Assembly: GCA_964017045.1 (NCBI GenBank)
Contig: OZ024796.1
Span: forward strand, 21,041,510 to 21,105,509
DNA length: 64,000 nt
Origin: Omphiscola glabra
Taxonomy: Eukaryota; Mollusca; Gastropoda; Lymnaeidae
Direction: 5' to 3'
Positions 22,060 through 33,803 of this stretch are shown here, piece after piece. The translations under genes were made by a program, and so were the position numbers. Each line of letters starts with the position of its first letter. Position 1 is the stretch's first letter. The notes below the pieces were generated by a model. It had not been told where the DNA came from, did no database searches, and was given only the letters and a program-made list of their open reading frames with translations.

Positions 22060-23128
22060 TCTTGATGGCTCAATGTAAATGTAGGGAGGCTTGATGGCTC
22101 AAGGTAATTGTAGGGAGACTTGATGGCTCAATGTAATTGTAGGAAGACTTGATGGCTCAAGGTAATTGTAGGTAGACTTGATGGCTCAAGGTAATTGTGG
22201 GGAGACTTGATGGCTCAAGGTAATTGTGGGGAGATTTGATGGCTCAAGGTAATTGTGGGGAGACTTGATGGCTCAAGGTAATTGTGGGGAGACTTGATGG
22301 CTCAAGGTAATTGTGGCGAGACTTGATGGCTCAATGTAATTGTAGGGAGACTTGATGGCTCAATGTAATTGTAGGGAGACTTGATGGCTCAATGTAATTG
22401 TAGGGAGACTTGATGGCTCAAGGTAATTGTGGTGAGACTTGATGGCTCAAGGTAATTGTGGGGAGACTTGATGGCTCAAGGTAATTGTGGGGAGACTTGA
22501 TGGCTCAAGGTAATTGTAGGGAGACTTGACGGCTCAAGGTAATTGTGGGGAGACTTGATGGCTCAAGGTAATTGTGGGGAGACTTGATGGCTCAAGGTAA
22601 TTGTGGGGAGACTTGATGGTTCAAGGTAATTGTGGGGAGACTTGATGGCTCAAGGTAATTGTGGGGAGACTTGATGGCTCAATGTAATTGTAGGGAGACT
22701 TGATGGCTCAATGTAATTGTAGGGAGACTTGATGGCTCAATGTAATTGTAGGAAGACTTGATGGCTCAATGTAATTGTAGGGAGACTTGATGGCTCAATG
22801 TAATTGTAGGGAGACTTTATGGCTCAATGTAATTGTAGGGAGACTTGATGGCTCAAGGTAATTGTGGGGAGACATGATGGCTCAAGGTAATTGTGGGGAG
22901 ACTTGATGGCTCAATGTAATTGTAGCGAGACTTGATGGCTCAATGTAATTGTAGGGAGACTTGATGGCTCAAGGTAATTGTGGGGAGACTTGATGGCTCA
23001 AGGTAATTGTAGGGAGACTTGATGGCTCAAGGTAATTGTGGGGAGACTTGATGGCTCAATGTAATTGTAGGGAGACTTGATTGCTCAATGTAATTGTGGG
23101 GAGACTTGATGGCTCAATGTAATTGTGA
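22060..23128. repeat. 29-base minisatellite, ~37 copies
   Basis: Unit GGAGACTTGATGGCTCAAGG plus TAATTGTGG. Two diagnostic variants (CAAGGTAATTGTGGGG and CAATGTAATTGTAGGG) occur in runs, showing that blocks of several units were duplicated together. Confidence 0.97.
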
Positions 23129-23574
23129 TCAGAAACGATTTGGAAAGTCATAAAGGAAGGCGGTGAGATGGGGGGAGATAGGGTTTCGGGGGGAGATAGG
23201 GCCTTTGGGGGGGTTAAGGGATCCAGGGGTGGGATCAGATGAGGATTTATAAGGGAGGTAATTTTCTGCACTTTTCAAATTTATTCCATGCGTTGAAGGG
23301 CGGGGAGTTAAGCTGTCTTTTGAGCGAAGCCGTGTGTGTTGTTTTTTTTAAAGATCTCATCCCAGTAATTTCTGATAATGTCTTTGCTCTCTGGACCTCT
23401 GGTCGTTTCTTTTTAAATGGTTTAATTTAAGTTGACATTTTAGGCCGTAACAGCGTTTGGTGGTGTGGGGGGGTTGCTTAAGGGGCGCCAAGACATGGTC
23501 GAGGCTTGGGATTATTTGCACGTTGATTCTGTGTTCTAAAGACAATATAACATTTACTCGTGTGGGTTTTAGTC

Positions 23575-24455
23575 AGCAGCGACATCTTGACTTGGTTGTC
23601 ACAGCAAACGCAGTACACGACATCTTGTCTTGGCTGTCACAGCAAACGCAGTGCACGACATCTTGTCTTGGCTGTCACAGCAAACACAGTACACGACATC
23701 TTGTCTTGGTTGTCACAGCAATAACAGTACACGAAATCTTGTCTTTGATTGTCACAGCAATAACAGTACAGGACATCTTGTCTTTGGTTGTCACAGCAAT
23801 AACAGCACAGGGCATATTGTTTTGGTTGTCACAGCAACAACAGTACAGGACATCTTGACTTGGTTGTCACAGCAATAAAAGTAGAAGACATCTTCTCTTG
23901 GTTGTCACAGCAATAGCATTACACGACATCTTGACTTGGTTGTCACAGCAATAACAGTACACGACATCTTGACTTTGTTGTCACAGCAACAACAGTACAC
24001 GAAATCTTGTCTTTGATTGTCACAGCAATAACAGTACAGGACATCTTGTCTTTGGTTGTCACAGCAATAACAGCACAGACATATTGTCTTGGTTGTCACA
24101 GCAACAACAGTACAGGACATCTTGACTTGGTTGTCAAAGCCATAAAAGTAGAAGACATCTTCTCTTGGTTGTCACAGCAATAGCATTACACGACATCTTG
24201 ACTTGGTTGTCACAGCAATAACAGTACACGACATCTTGACTTTGTTGTCACAGCAACAACAGTATACGACATCTTGACTTTGTTGTCACAGCTACAACAG
24301 TACACGACATCTTCTCTTGGTTGTCACAGCAATAACAGTACACGACATCTTGACTGGGTTGTCCCAGCAACAGCAGTACACGACATCTTGACTGGGCTGT
24401 CCCAGCAACAACAGTACACGACATCTCGACTTGGTTGTCACAGCAACAACAGTAA
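23575..24455. repeat. 38-base minisatellite with a ~268-base higher-order duplication
   Basis: About 23 units of CACAGCAATAACAGTACACG plus ACATCTTGTCTTGGTTGT. Marker variants recur in the same order: ACGAAATCTT at 23731 and 23999, and GTAGAAGACATCTTCTC at 23881 and 24148. So a seven-unit block was copied once. Confidence 0.95.
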
Positions 24456-24780
24456 GATATTTATAGTCGATGTTAAACATACCCGCATGGCTAATTTAGC
24501 TGAAACTCTTTTTAAAAAATGTTTGAAAAATTTGCTTGTAACGACGTGAAACCTAAATCCCATGTAAAGCCTTTAATCCTCTTTTGACCTTGCGACTAAT
24601 GACCTTTTCTATCCTTAAAATTCCCATACACACGCAATATCAGACAAAGGCGTTCTTCAGTGAATATATCGATGACTCTTAAAGTTAGATGTAAGTAAGT
24701 AACGGGGGGGGGGGGGGGGGGGGAAAGAGAGACTAGTCTATAATTTGGAAAAGTTGTGGTTTATGCAGTGGATAAGGAGG
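24456..24780. other. Unassigned DNA with a long poly(G) tract
   Basis: AT-rich, with a run of about 20 G near 24702. Confidence 0.6.
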
Positions 24781-24782
24781 GA

Positions 24783-25022
24783 ATATATCGATACCTTTAT
24801 TCACCCAACATTTGAGTAAATGTTCACTTGATATATCGATACCTTTATTCACCCAACATTTGAGTAAATGTTCACTTGATATATCGATACCTTTATTCAC
24901 CCAACATTTGAGTAAATGTTCACTTGATATATCGATACCTTTATTCACCCAACATTTGAGTAAATGTTCACTTGATATATCGATACCTTTATTCACCCAA
25001 CATTTGAGTAAATGTTCACTTG
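24783..25022. repeat. 48-base minisatellite, 5 nearly perfect copies
   Basis: The unit runs ATATATCGATACCTTTATTC, then ACCCAACATTTGAGTAAATG, then TTCACTTG. Near identity means recent expansion. It is a codon multiple and open on both strands (for example KCSLDISIPLFTQHLS on plus). Confidence 0.97.
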
Positions 25023-25129
25023 AAATATTGCAGACGCTACTGAAGTTACAGGCGGCTGTAGATTGTTTTCTTAATTTTGTTTTCTTGTTTTATCTTTATT
25101 TTCTTTATTATTTTTAATATGTATGATCC

Positions 25130-25700
25130 AATCATGTTCATCTGTTTGTGACATTCCTAAAGAACTAATCTGTTTGTGACATTCCTAATGAACTAATCTG
25201 TTTGTGACATTCCTAATGAACTAATCTGTTTGTGACATTCCTAAAGAACTAATCTGTTTGTGACATTCCTAATGAACTAATCTGTTTGTGACATTCTAAT
25301 GAACTAATCTGTTTGTGACATTCCTAATGAACTAATCTGTTTGTGACATTCCTAATGAACTAATCTGTTTGTGACATTCCTAAAGAACTAATCTGTTTGT
25401 GACATTCCTAAAGAACTAATCTGTTTGTGACATTCCTAATGAACTAATCTGTTTGTGACATTCCTAATGAACTAATCTATTTGTGACATTCATAATGAAC
25501 TAATATGTTTGTGACAGTCATAATGAAATAATCTGTTTGTGAAATTCGAATTGAACTAATCTGTTTGTGACATTCATAATGAATTAATCTGTTTGCGAAA
25601 TTCGAATTGAACTAATCTGTTTGTGACATTCATAATGAATTAATCTGTTTGTGACTTCATAATGAACTAATCTGTTTGTGACATTCATAATAAATTAAAA
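25130..25700. repeat. 28-base minisatellite, ~20 copies
   Basis: Unit TAATCTGTTTGTGACATTCC plus TAATGAAC. The left units are uniform and the right units degrade. Related, more diverged units reappear at 26040-26190. Confidence 0.95.
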
Positions 25701-25861
25701 TGTTTTTTACGCCATGTTAATTTTACTATGATGTTGATTTGTGGATAAAATGATATTCAAAGTGTATTATATTCTTTACACTGTCACTTTGTCAGTTACA
25801 AGGATGTTACAATGCCACGGATTTATTTTATTTCATATTTATCATGTAATAAAATACCGTG

Positions 25862-25932
25862 GGAATTATTCAGTTGGCATTATTCAGTTGGCATTATTCA
25901 GTTGGCATTATTCAGTTGGCATTATTCAGTTC
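25862..25932. repeat. 14-base repeat, 5 copies
   Basis: Unit ATTCAGTTGGCATT, perfect in most copies. Confidence 0.95.
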
Positions 25933-26039
25933 TTCAATAAGTATAAGTATCATCATGTTACAGTGGTAATTAATTAACATACAGAGGGTATGAATACTTT
26001 CAGTATTGTTACACTGACATTAATAATGAAATTAATCTA

Positions 26040-26190
26040 TTTGTTACATTCATAATGAACTATTTGTGGCATTCGTAATGAGCTATTTGTGACATTCGTA
26101 ATGAAACAGTATGTTTGTGACATTCGTAATGAAACAGTATGTTTGTGACATTCGTAATGAAACAGTATGTTTGTGACATTCATTATGAAC
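26040..26190. repeat. Diverged outlier of the 28-base array
   Basis: Units such as GTTTGTGACATTCGTAATGA and AACAGTAT resemble the array at 25130-25700 but sit some 350 bases beyond it. Confidence 0.8.
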
Positions 26191-26483
26191 GATTACGTAA
26201 TAAAACCATTGGTTTAATGACGTAACCCTTTCTCCAACTGACTCTTAAATTAATTGTGTTTCATACTTAGTTAAACAACTCCTTGAAACAAAGATTTTCC
26301 TATAAATCCTTTATAAAATGTAATATCGAGCCACGGTGGGATGGGGGCTGAAAATTTGACAAAAAAGTACTTACAAGTAACGCACTTTATAGAATCCCAA
26401 ATTAGTACTTCCTCCCCCCCCCCACCACCCATACCCCCCCAACCACCCCCCAAGGCTCAAAACCACACATTGTTTTCACCAAC

Positions 26484-26840
26484 CCTGCAATATATTAACA
26501 TTCTAGAGACCCACCTGCTTTTACACCGCAGATTTATTTCACCGAAAATTTACGAAAAAAAACAAAAGAAATTATTACGCACTTGTCATTGATTTTTTTT
26601 TTGGTAAGAATCTCATTTAGCCCAGGTATCGTGATTTTCATTTCGTGAAATCAGTGGCGTCATATTTCATTGATTAACAGGAAAATCTGATTTTTGGTGG
26701 GTTTGAGTTATTTGGGGGATGGGGGATATAAATTTGATAGAATATGTTGTCATCGACAACGAATCTAATGTGCCAAGTTTCAGCTCGATAGGTTGAAGGG
26801 AAGTGGGTCAATTAGCCGCCTGAAGATTTTTGCAAGCCAG
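26484..26840 (-). mobile_element. Unclassified dispersed repeat family A, copy 1
   Basis: Reverse-complemented, this matches the copies at 49290, 57690 and 59560. It has GGCTAATTGACCCACTTCC, then GAGCTGAAACTTGGCACA, then GATTTCACGAAATGAAAATC, and a 3' part with GAAATAAATCTGCGG and AGCAGGTGGGTC. I see no terminal inverted repeats and no protein I can name. Confidence 0.8.
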
Positions 26841-27735
26841 CCAGCCGCGATCAAAAGAGAAGTTATATAAAGGATTTTAAAACTCGGTTATTCAGGAAAC
26901 TTGATTACGAAAGGAAAAATTTTTCAAGAAACCACAAAGCTTCTTGGATAAATGATAATTGATGAAACGGGCATTATGTGTACGCGCCTGTCAAAATTTC
27001 GTGAAATTGTGTACATCTAAAAATGAAGCTAATAACTTTAAAAATTAAACCATGATGCCATCAACACCTGTGACTACTTTTAACATTCGTGCTTTTGTTA
27101 TGAAATAGAATTTTTTTAAAAGAAATTGCACGCATGTTTGACACTTTGCAAGAACTATATTAATATTATAGACCGTTATATTGATGTAAAGGTAGTTTTG
27201 TTAGAGTCTTAAAAATTTTAAAATGGCTTTTTAAAAAAAATAATTATGTGTAATAAAAGAGGTAAGATTTAGACTTATCACCTTGAGCAGTACGATATTC
27301 AGAATCGAATACTGTAAGAGTCTAATAAGATGAGCCTTAACTTTGCGGATCACCAAATACATCGAGCGTAGCGATATTTCATTAGAGTCATATAATTGTA
27401 TCAGGTTAAATGCACAAGTTACTATTCTTTTTAAAAACGTGATACTCCGGGGGACACTTGACTAAAGGCAAAAGAGATCTTAGTTCATTATTTATTTCGG
27501 TTAGATAGATATATATATATATTTAATTGTTTTAAATAGACCAACGGACACCAAGGGACACCACTCTGGCTTGAAGATGTAGAGGGTAATCTGTCCATTT
27601 CAATGACTTAGAAAATTAAATGGATCTACAGATATTTTAAAAATTGGGTGCATTTTTTTATTGATGGGGTAATGACATTTCTTTTTAATGGTGTGTGTGA
27701 TCAAAGGAGCAGTGGGTTTTTAAGGAGCTGGAGTG
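26841..27735. other. Unassigned AT-rich DNA
   Basis: Nothing supportable apart from a short (TA)n run near 27509. Confidence 0.6.
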
Positions 27736-27738
27736 TGG

Positions 27739-27850
27739 AGCAGTGCCGCCTCAAGTCATGGGCCCACTGGGCACTTGCCCAGGGCCTCACGTTTCTAGGG
27801 GGGCCTCGCGCTTATAGGAGACTCAGTCTTTTGGAGGCATCATGCTTTAC
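27739..27850. mobile_element. hAT-like relic fragment
   Basis: CAGTGCCGCCTCAAGTCATG begins the fragment, followed by GGGCACTTGCCCAGGGCCTC. The same theme starts a second fragment at 28175 (CAGTGCCATCTCAAGGCACG). CAGTG/CAGGG starts with GCCG are typical of hAT ends. No target duplication was found. Confidence 0.45.
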
Positions 27851-28174
27851 ATATTTTTAATGAATGTTGAAAGATTTTTTTTCATTTTAATTTGATTTAA
27901 AAGTCAGTGGACAGCCTATTCCTCGATTGTAAGCCACGATATTAGCACATTCCAGAACTAGCATTGTGAATGCGAATCACTAGCTGGATACTTCTTAAAG
28001 GGGAATAACTCTTTACAACAAGTTTTACGTCGTCCAGGTATGAATCGATAACAAAAATAAGAAATTAAGAATTTGCGTTGACAATCATGTCAGACTAAGA
28101 GGTTAGTCCCGGGTGGAAATGACACTATGTACGCCACTGCGCCGTACTCAGCAGTGGAAGTTCGTGGAGAAAAT

Positions 28175-28247
28175 CAGTGCCATCTCAAGGCACGGGCACA
28201 CTTCACACTTACCCAGGGTCTCGCGTCTGTATGCAGGCCCTATGCTC
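28175..28247. mobile_element. hAT-like relic fragment leading into an 18-base array
   Basis: This matches the 27739 fragment and runs into the AGGCCTC-rich minisatellite. The array unit resembles the relic's own CTAGGGGGGCCTCGCG segment, so the array probably grew from it. Confidence 0.45.
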
Positions 28248-28482
28248 GAGGAGGTCCTCATGCCTCTAGGAGGCCTCATGCCTCTAGGAGGCCTCATGCC
28301 TCTATGAGGCCTCATGCCTCTAGGAGGCCTCTTGCCTCTAGGAGGCCTCATGCCTCTAGGAGGCCTCTTGCCTCTAGAAGGCCTCATGCCTCTAGGAGGC
28401 CTCATGCCTCTAGGAGGCCTCATGCCTCTTGGAGGCCTCTTGCATATAAGAGGCCTAATGCCTCTAGGAGGCCTCACGCCTT
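28248..28482. repeat. 18-base minisatellite, ~13 copies
   Basis: Unit CTCTAGGAGGCCTCATGC. It is a codon multiple, hence spurious LGGLMP and RRPHAS frames. Each unit holds the palindrome AGGCCT. Confidence 0.96.
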
Positions 28483-28788
28483 TGATAGAACAAACTTATG
28501 ACTTATTTTTTTATAGTTTGGTATAATTGGTTGGACTGTAAAGTTTCTAGGGACGAAAGTAAGCTGGAGCTAAAAGCGTACCCTCAGGGGGGGGGCTCCA
28601 CTACCAGAACAAATTTATGGTTATGTATGGCGGTGGCTACGAAGTCAGAGCTCGCCCTGTGCATCAAAATTCCTAATTTCGTTGATAATAGATGTCCAGC
28701 CCCCCCCCCCCTTCTCCCCTGAAAAACTGCCCCCACTCATCTGCGGGAAAAGAAAAGAAAATAACTTAAAAGAAACTGGTCAAAACGC

Positions 28789-28972
28789 ATGGGCCAACCT
28801 AGACCAACATGGGCCAACATGGGCCAACCTGGGCCAACACGGGCCAACTGGGTCAACCTGAGCCAACATGGGCCTACATGGGCCAACATGGGCCAACACG
28901 GGCCAACTGAGCCAACATGGGCCAACATGAGCCAACATGGGCCAACCTAGGCCAACATTGGCCAACCTGGGC
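28789..28972. repeat. ~10-base GGGCCAACAT array
   Basis: Irregular 9-11 base units of CATGGGCCAAC/CTGGGCCAAC. Confidence 0.93.
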
Positions 28973-29025
28973 CATACTGCTGTTCATAACATTTTTGAAT
29001 AATAGGCTATAGACAGTCGTTCCAA

Positions 29026-29080
29026 GGAAAAGCGGTGCCCAGGGCACACTAGTAAAGACGGTTTTGCCGCCCCTGTCTAT
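29026..29080. mobile_element. Short hAT-like terminal relic
   Basis: AGTAAAGACGGTTTTGCCGC followed by CCCTG looks like a hAT end. A second such end (GCAGTAAAGACGGCCCTG) is at 29467-29484. The parent element cannot be reconstructed. Confidence 0.35.
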
Positions 29081-29219
29081 CTGAAGTACATGAGATTTTC
29101 TCGTTTAATTCACTACTAAGGGCATATCTTAAGACGATTTTTCTGCCCCCTGATATTAGTGCCAAGGGTGATTGGCCCGATCGCCCCGCCCCCTTACCAA
29201 GGCCCCTATGTATATCGAA

Positions 29220-29416
29220 CAGCGGTTCTTAACCTGTGGGTCGCGACCCCTTTAGGGGTCGCTTAAAACCCCTTTGGGGGTCGCCTAAGACCATCTGAAA
29301 ACACACATAGTCTTCAGTTATGAAGTAGAAACAAAAATAATTTTATGGCTGGGGGTCACCACAACATGAGGGACTGTATTAAAGGGTCGCGCCATTGATA
29401 AGGTTGAGAACCGATG
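29220..29416 (+). mobile_element. SPIN hAT MITE, copy 2
   Basis: The left end CAGCGGTTCTTAACCTGTGG is followed by GTCGCGACCCC. The right part has GGGGGTCACCACAACATGAG, then TTAAAGGGTCGCG and the end GGTTGAGAACCGATG. Flanks ATATCGAA (29212-29219) and ATATAGAG (29417-29424) match at 6 of 8 bases, a decayed target duplication. At 197 bases it keeps more of the SPIN interior than the 11505 copy. It has no coding capacity. Confidence 0.93.
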
Positions 29417-29557
29417 ATATAGAGGGTTAGGGGTCTCATGGCATTATTGTGTCCAGGGCCTCCGCTGCAGTAAAGACGGCCCTGATGTGGAGAGGTTATA
29501 AGAGCAGGTTTGTCGATGAGCAGAGGTGTTGAGCAGCATGGGTGTGGTGCAGCTGGG

Positions 29558-29722
29558 GTCTGTAAGAGAAGTGCAGGATGTAAGAGAAGTTTGGGGTGTT
29601 AGAGAAGTGCAGGATGTAAGAGAAGTTTTAGATGTAAGAGAAGTTCGGGGTGTAAGAGAAGTTCAGGCTGTCAGAGAAGTGCAGGGTGTAAGAAAAGTGC
29701 AGTGCGTAAGAGAAGTGCAAGG
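29558..29722. repeat. 18-base minisatellite, ~9 copies
   Basis: Unit GTGCAGGATGTAAGAGAA with substitutions. It is a codon multiple that gives a VREVQD-type frame. Confidence 0.94.
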
Positions 29723-30065
29723 TTGACATCTCGCTAAAATAACGCTCACATACAAAAATGTTGAAGCTTTAAATTACTATGGATACAATTTTATTTTTAA
29801 ATTTTGATAATACTACTGAGCTAGAAAAACTTGAATATCCTTGGCATATTACTATATAGACTATATCTATAATATTATGTTTTTGTGAGTATGTGAATTG
29901 TTCGACATATGACGCAATATCCTGTTCGTATGTTGTTGTTGTTGTTAAGTGGCATTTAGTTTCTGCTGCTTATGACCATTTACAATCAGGATTAAATCAA
30001 GAAAAAAAAATGATCGGCATCTATTTTCTTGTTCCGCTTCCAATGCCTTAAATGACTAAAGGTCA

Positions 30066-30285
30066 GTGGAAAATGGGCAATGGACTATGGGCAATGGAAA
30101 TGGGCAATGGAATATGGGTAATGGAAAATGGGAAGTGAAAAGGGGAAATGGAAAATGGGAAAAGGAAAATGTTCAATGGAAAATGAGAAATGGGCAATTA
30201 AAAATTGCAAATGGAAATGTGAAATGGAGAATTGTAAATAGTAAAGAGAAAATGGGCAATGGGCAATGGAAAATAGCCAATATTT
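30066..30285. repeat. Degenerate GGAAAATGGGCAAT array
   Basis: Purine-rich units of 13-15 bases with irregular length. Confidence 0.88.
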
Positions 30286-30362
30286 TCCACATCATAAAGG
30301 TTTTACGGAAAAATCATTTATTTCAAATATTTACGGACTGTCCCTAAACCACGGAACGTGAC

Positions 30363-30492
30363 TAGGAGCAGGGATGTCAGATGTGTGGAGAGCAGGGATG
30401 TCAGATGTGTGGAGGGCAGGGATGTCAGATGTGTGGAGAGCGGGGATGTCAGCTGTGTGGAGAGCGGGGATGTCAGATGTGTGGAGAGCAGG
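30363..30492. repeat. 24-base minisatellite, 5 copies
   Basis: Unit GCAGGGATGTCAGATGTGTG plus GAGA. Confidence 0.95.
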
Positions 30493-30539
30493 AGTGTGGA
30501 AGCCCAGGGGTTTCCTAAAACAGAACAGGTTCATGTTAA

Positions 30540-31225
30540 ATACTCACTTTTGAATATGTGTACACACATACATCTAGGTGGTCTATGTGGTTAGGGTCAA
30601 CAGTGTTTGGGGACGCAGCGTTGTCTGACACACCGAAGAGTCCAGGACTTCTTTGTCCGAAAGGTTGCGTGTCACCTGACCTGCGTGCAGTGCGAACAGG
30701 AAGTGCTAGAACGGGCGGCGTGGGTCCTGTCAAACAAGTTTGTCAAATTGCGTGACATCGCTGTGATTTGTCCCCGGGTCTTCCTTCAAAACAATAACGG
30801 TGATGTACGATCACGTGATCGGCCAAGCGGAAATATTGCCATAAATTGTTTTCTTCCATGTATACATCGACGACTTGTGTAGATGGCTAACAGAAAGCCT
30901 TGTAAGGTTTCAGAGACCAAAGATCTGTTTAGTCCTCTTTTTTTTCTTTCAAATAGATCTTCAAGTTTTCATTATTGTAAAATTTGGGAACTAAATTTGC
31001 TACCAAAATTCCATTTAATTAGACTAAAATAAAATATGGTTTTTAAAAAATGAAGAAAAAATTTTTTTTGCAAAAATTACTTTTTTGGGTTTGTTTCATT
31101 TTGTTTTTCGTCGTGATTCACCCATAACCTTTTGAGGTCCTGAAAAGGATTTTTAAAAAAAGCTTTATGTCATATGTTCACAATCATAACATACATCACC
31201 GTATGCTACGTCCCCACATTATGTT
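30540..31225. other. Unassigned DNA with a GC-balanced patch
   Basis: 30590-30840 carries a plus frame including KVACHLTCVQCEQEVLERAA, but nothing identifies it. The rest is AT-rich. Confidence 0.4.
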
Positions 31226-31600
31226 ATACTAGCGAGAACCCGGCATGCCTTGCCATGCCACTCAAAGAAAACAATGTGTTTGTGTTTTAATTACTTTTTT
31301 AAAGTACTTTTTAAATAGAAATTATTTCTTTTCCCACCTGGAGCGTCAACAAATAATTTAGAATGTTTTTCGACTCATGAGCAGGCAACAGACAGCTGCC
31401 GACGTGAGAAGCATGGATTTTCAAAATTTAGACCACACACTCATAGCGATTGATCCACCCATCCATTAGCTTTGTTTGAAATTACATTTATATAGCTCAC
31501 ATAAAAAACATAAAAATAAGGCGCATAAATTATGTCAATGTATAGGTATAGTTTATCGAATAAAAGTTACCTTTTGCGCAGCTATTCAAGGAAGCGTTCT

Positions 31601-32040
31601 GTCCGTCCGTCTGTCTGTCTATCTATCTATCATCTACCTATCTACCATCTACCTGCCTGTCCTGCTTACCTACCTACCTACCTACCTACCTATCTACCTA
31701 TCTATCAACCTATCTATCTACATATCTAACTATATATCTACCCATCTATCTACCTATCTACCTACCTTCCTACCCACCTACCTATTTACCTAACTACCTA
31801 TCTATATACCTATCTACCTACCTATCTACCGACCTACCTACCTACCTATCTATTTATATATGTACCAACTTACCTACCTACCTAACTATCTATCCATTCA
31901 TCCATCCATTAACCCACCGACCCTTCCATCCAACAATCTATATAATCTATTAATATGTATAGATGATATACATATTTATCATCTATATATCTGTCTATTT
32001 GTCTTTCTGTCTATCATTCTATCTAATACAATCTCTATTT
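31601..32040. repeat. (CTAT/CTAC)n array inside family C copy 1
   Basis: About 400 bases of interrupted CTAT, CTAC and CTGT tetranucleotides, at the same internal position as in copy 2. The tyrosine/leucine-rich frames here are spurious. Confidence 0.95.
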
Positions 32041-32774
32041 TGAAAATTAATTTTTCACTTGTGTAAAATGATTGGGTTTTGATATTCGTGGGTATAAATA
32101 TCTAAAGGTATTTACGTTTTGTTAACGTCATTGATTTTCTTAATTGGTAAATATATGTTCATATGTAAAATGAGAATATAGCGTCTATTTTTCACAACTG
32201 TCATTGAGAGATATTGTCCCCCAAGTAAAAATGTATAAGCTCAATTTCCCAACCCCAAAATATATATGTATCGAAGAAGGTTAATTATTTATCAAATTCA
32301 TTCTGAGGCATATCTTGTGCTGCAAAATTTATCGTATTATCCCCCACCCCACACCCAACACACAGAGTTTTCAAAAAGAATCCTCCACTGGATTGCAACC
32401 CCTTTACTTACGCAAAAAGAATTGTTTTGCATCTAATATGCTTTGTTCTTAGTAAGATGAGTGATGTGCATTAAAAAATGCTGTTTGACTAAATAGTTTT
32501 GCTACACCAATGGAATTAAACGGCATATTCTTATTAAAATTATTTTAAATGTAGAGTATTTACTACTTTAAAAATTTCCAAATGTTTATTTTTGGAATGA
32601 GTAAAGAGTAAAAACTTATTAAATGTTAAAAATACAAAGCTAAATGTGTAATTAAGTGTAGAAATTTAAAAAGCAATCAATTTATTAATTTTACTTTTAA
32701 GAAGGGGAATATACAATATCAGTTTTGTCACGCTCTTTTATGAAATCAGAGAACTTTTAACTTTGGCTAAATAG

Positions 32775-33163
32775 GCAATGGACTACGATGAGTTACTTCC
32801 TTGTTTTGTCACGTGATTTGAACAACCCATTGGTAGGCTGTCTGCTACACATAACAACACATAACAACAGATAACAGCTGATCAGCCATTATCATTAATT
32901 TTAAAGCAAAATGTTTGTCTCCATCAGCGCTTCCCCAATGTTAATTAAAAATTTTACTTTTCAAAATATTCTTAAATACACTTGTTTTTTAAATGGCATT
33001 CATTAGATGTGACAATAATTATAATTCAGTTATGATTAAAGGAAGAAAGTTGTTTAAAGAAAAATTTGTGAGCGACTAGTGTGTTGCAGACAGCCTCCGG
33101 AAGTCTTACTTGTTTTTACACGTATCACGTGACAAAACAATCAATAAATCGTAGTCCATTCGC
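32775..33163. mobile_element. MITE with ~80-base inverted repeats, nested in family C
   Basis: The left arm has AATGGACTACGAT, then GTTTTGTCACGTGAT, then GGCTGTCTGC. The reverse complement of the right arm has the same blocks in the same order. Copy 2 of family C lacks this segment, which gives an empty-site comparison. I could not fix a target duplication. Confidence 0.8.
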
Positions 33164-33676
33164 ACTAAGACGTCATTTGCGTAATTATTTAAAACTAATT
33201 AATTTTAATTTTATTTCGCATTATTGACAACGCACTACAGAACGCACAAATAACAACTGATGTTTGGGCTTTCCCGATAAATGTGATTACTGTGTAATTC
33301 TTTGATCCTATTTTATTTAATTTAATTTTTTTTCATAACTTTCAAACGCATATAAAATGCTTAAGATAATTCGTTAGTTGTTTCTTTATATGTATTTGTA
33401 ATTTATAATAATAATACTTATAATTTTTCTAAAATAAAAGGAGATATAGAATATTTTTTTGCTCATGTAAATTTATTCGATATTCGTAAAATAATAGAAA
33501 ATAACTTTCATTGTTTTTAAGAGTCCGAACCTATCAAAAAAATTTCGCGTTTTAAGCGTTATGTCAGCATAGCTCATTCTTATATATATAAACCAAAACA
33601 TGAAAACATGACGCCTGCTTATGATAGCTGACCGTACATGTGGCGTATCCACACAAGTGACATAATCCATACCAAC

Positions 33677-33803
33677 CCCACGAAGTGATATATGCCCACG
33701 AAGGTGATATATGCCCACGAAGTGATATATGCCCACGAAGGTGATATATGCCCACGAAGGTGATATATGCCCACGAAGTGATATATGCCCACGAAGGTGA
33801 TAT
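33677..33803. repeat. 18/19-base minisatellite, ~7 copies
   Basis: Unit CCCACGAAGGTGATATATG, with CCCACGAAGTGATATATG one base shorter. The two lengths alternate. Confidence 0.95.

Larger units (their letters stand above)
31226..33588 (+). mobile_element. Unclassified ~2.3-kb element (family C), copy 1
   Basis: This is collinear with 50151-52412. Both start TACTAGCGAGAA(C/T)CCGGCATGC, share GTGTTTGTGTTTTAATTACG-like and GCGATTGATCCACCCAT blocks, then AAGGAAGCGTTCTGTC before a tetranucleotide array. They continue through CACTTGTGTAAAA, TTGGGTTTTGATATTC and TTGACAACGCACTA, and end near GCATAGCTCATTCTTATATA. The ends sit in TATA-rich sequence, so the target duplication is unclear. I find no long frame. 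This copy contains a 389-base MITE (32775-33163) absent from copy 2. Confidence 0.85.

Noticed and set aside
28737..28965. Minus-strand frames of GPCWPMLAHV repeats
   Set aside because: They are the product of the GGGCCAACAT array.
30607..30882. Cys-containing frame VACHLTCVQCEQEVLERAA as an exon
   Set aside because: Other frames are equally open, and I found no splice signals or recognisable motif. I keep it only as unassigned DNA.
31476..32066. Tyr/Leu/Pro-rich frames
   Set aside because: They come from the CTAT/CTAC array inside family C. The equivalent region of the other copy has a different array, so no protein is conserved.
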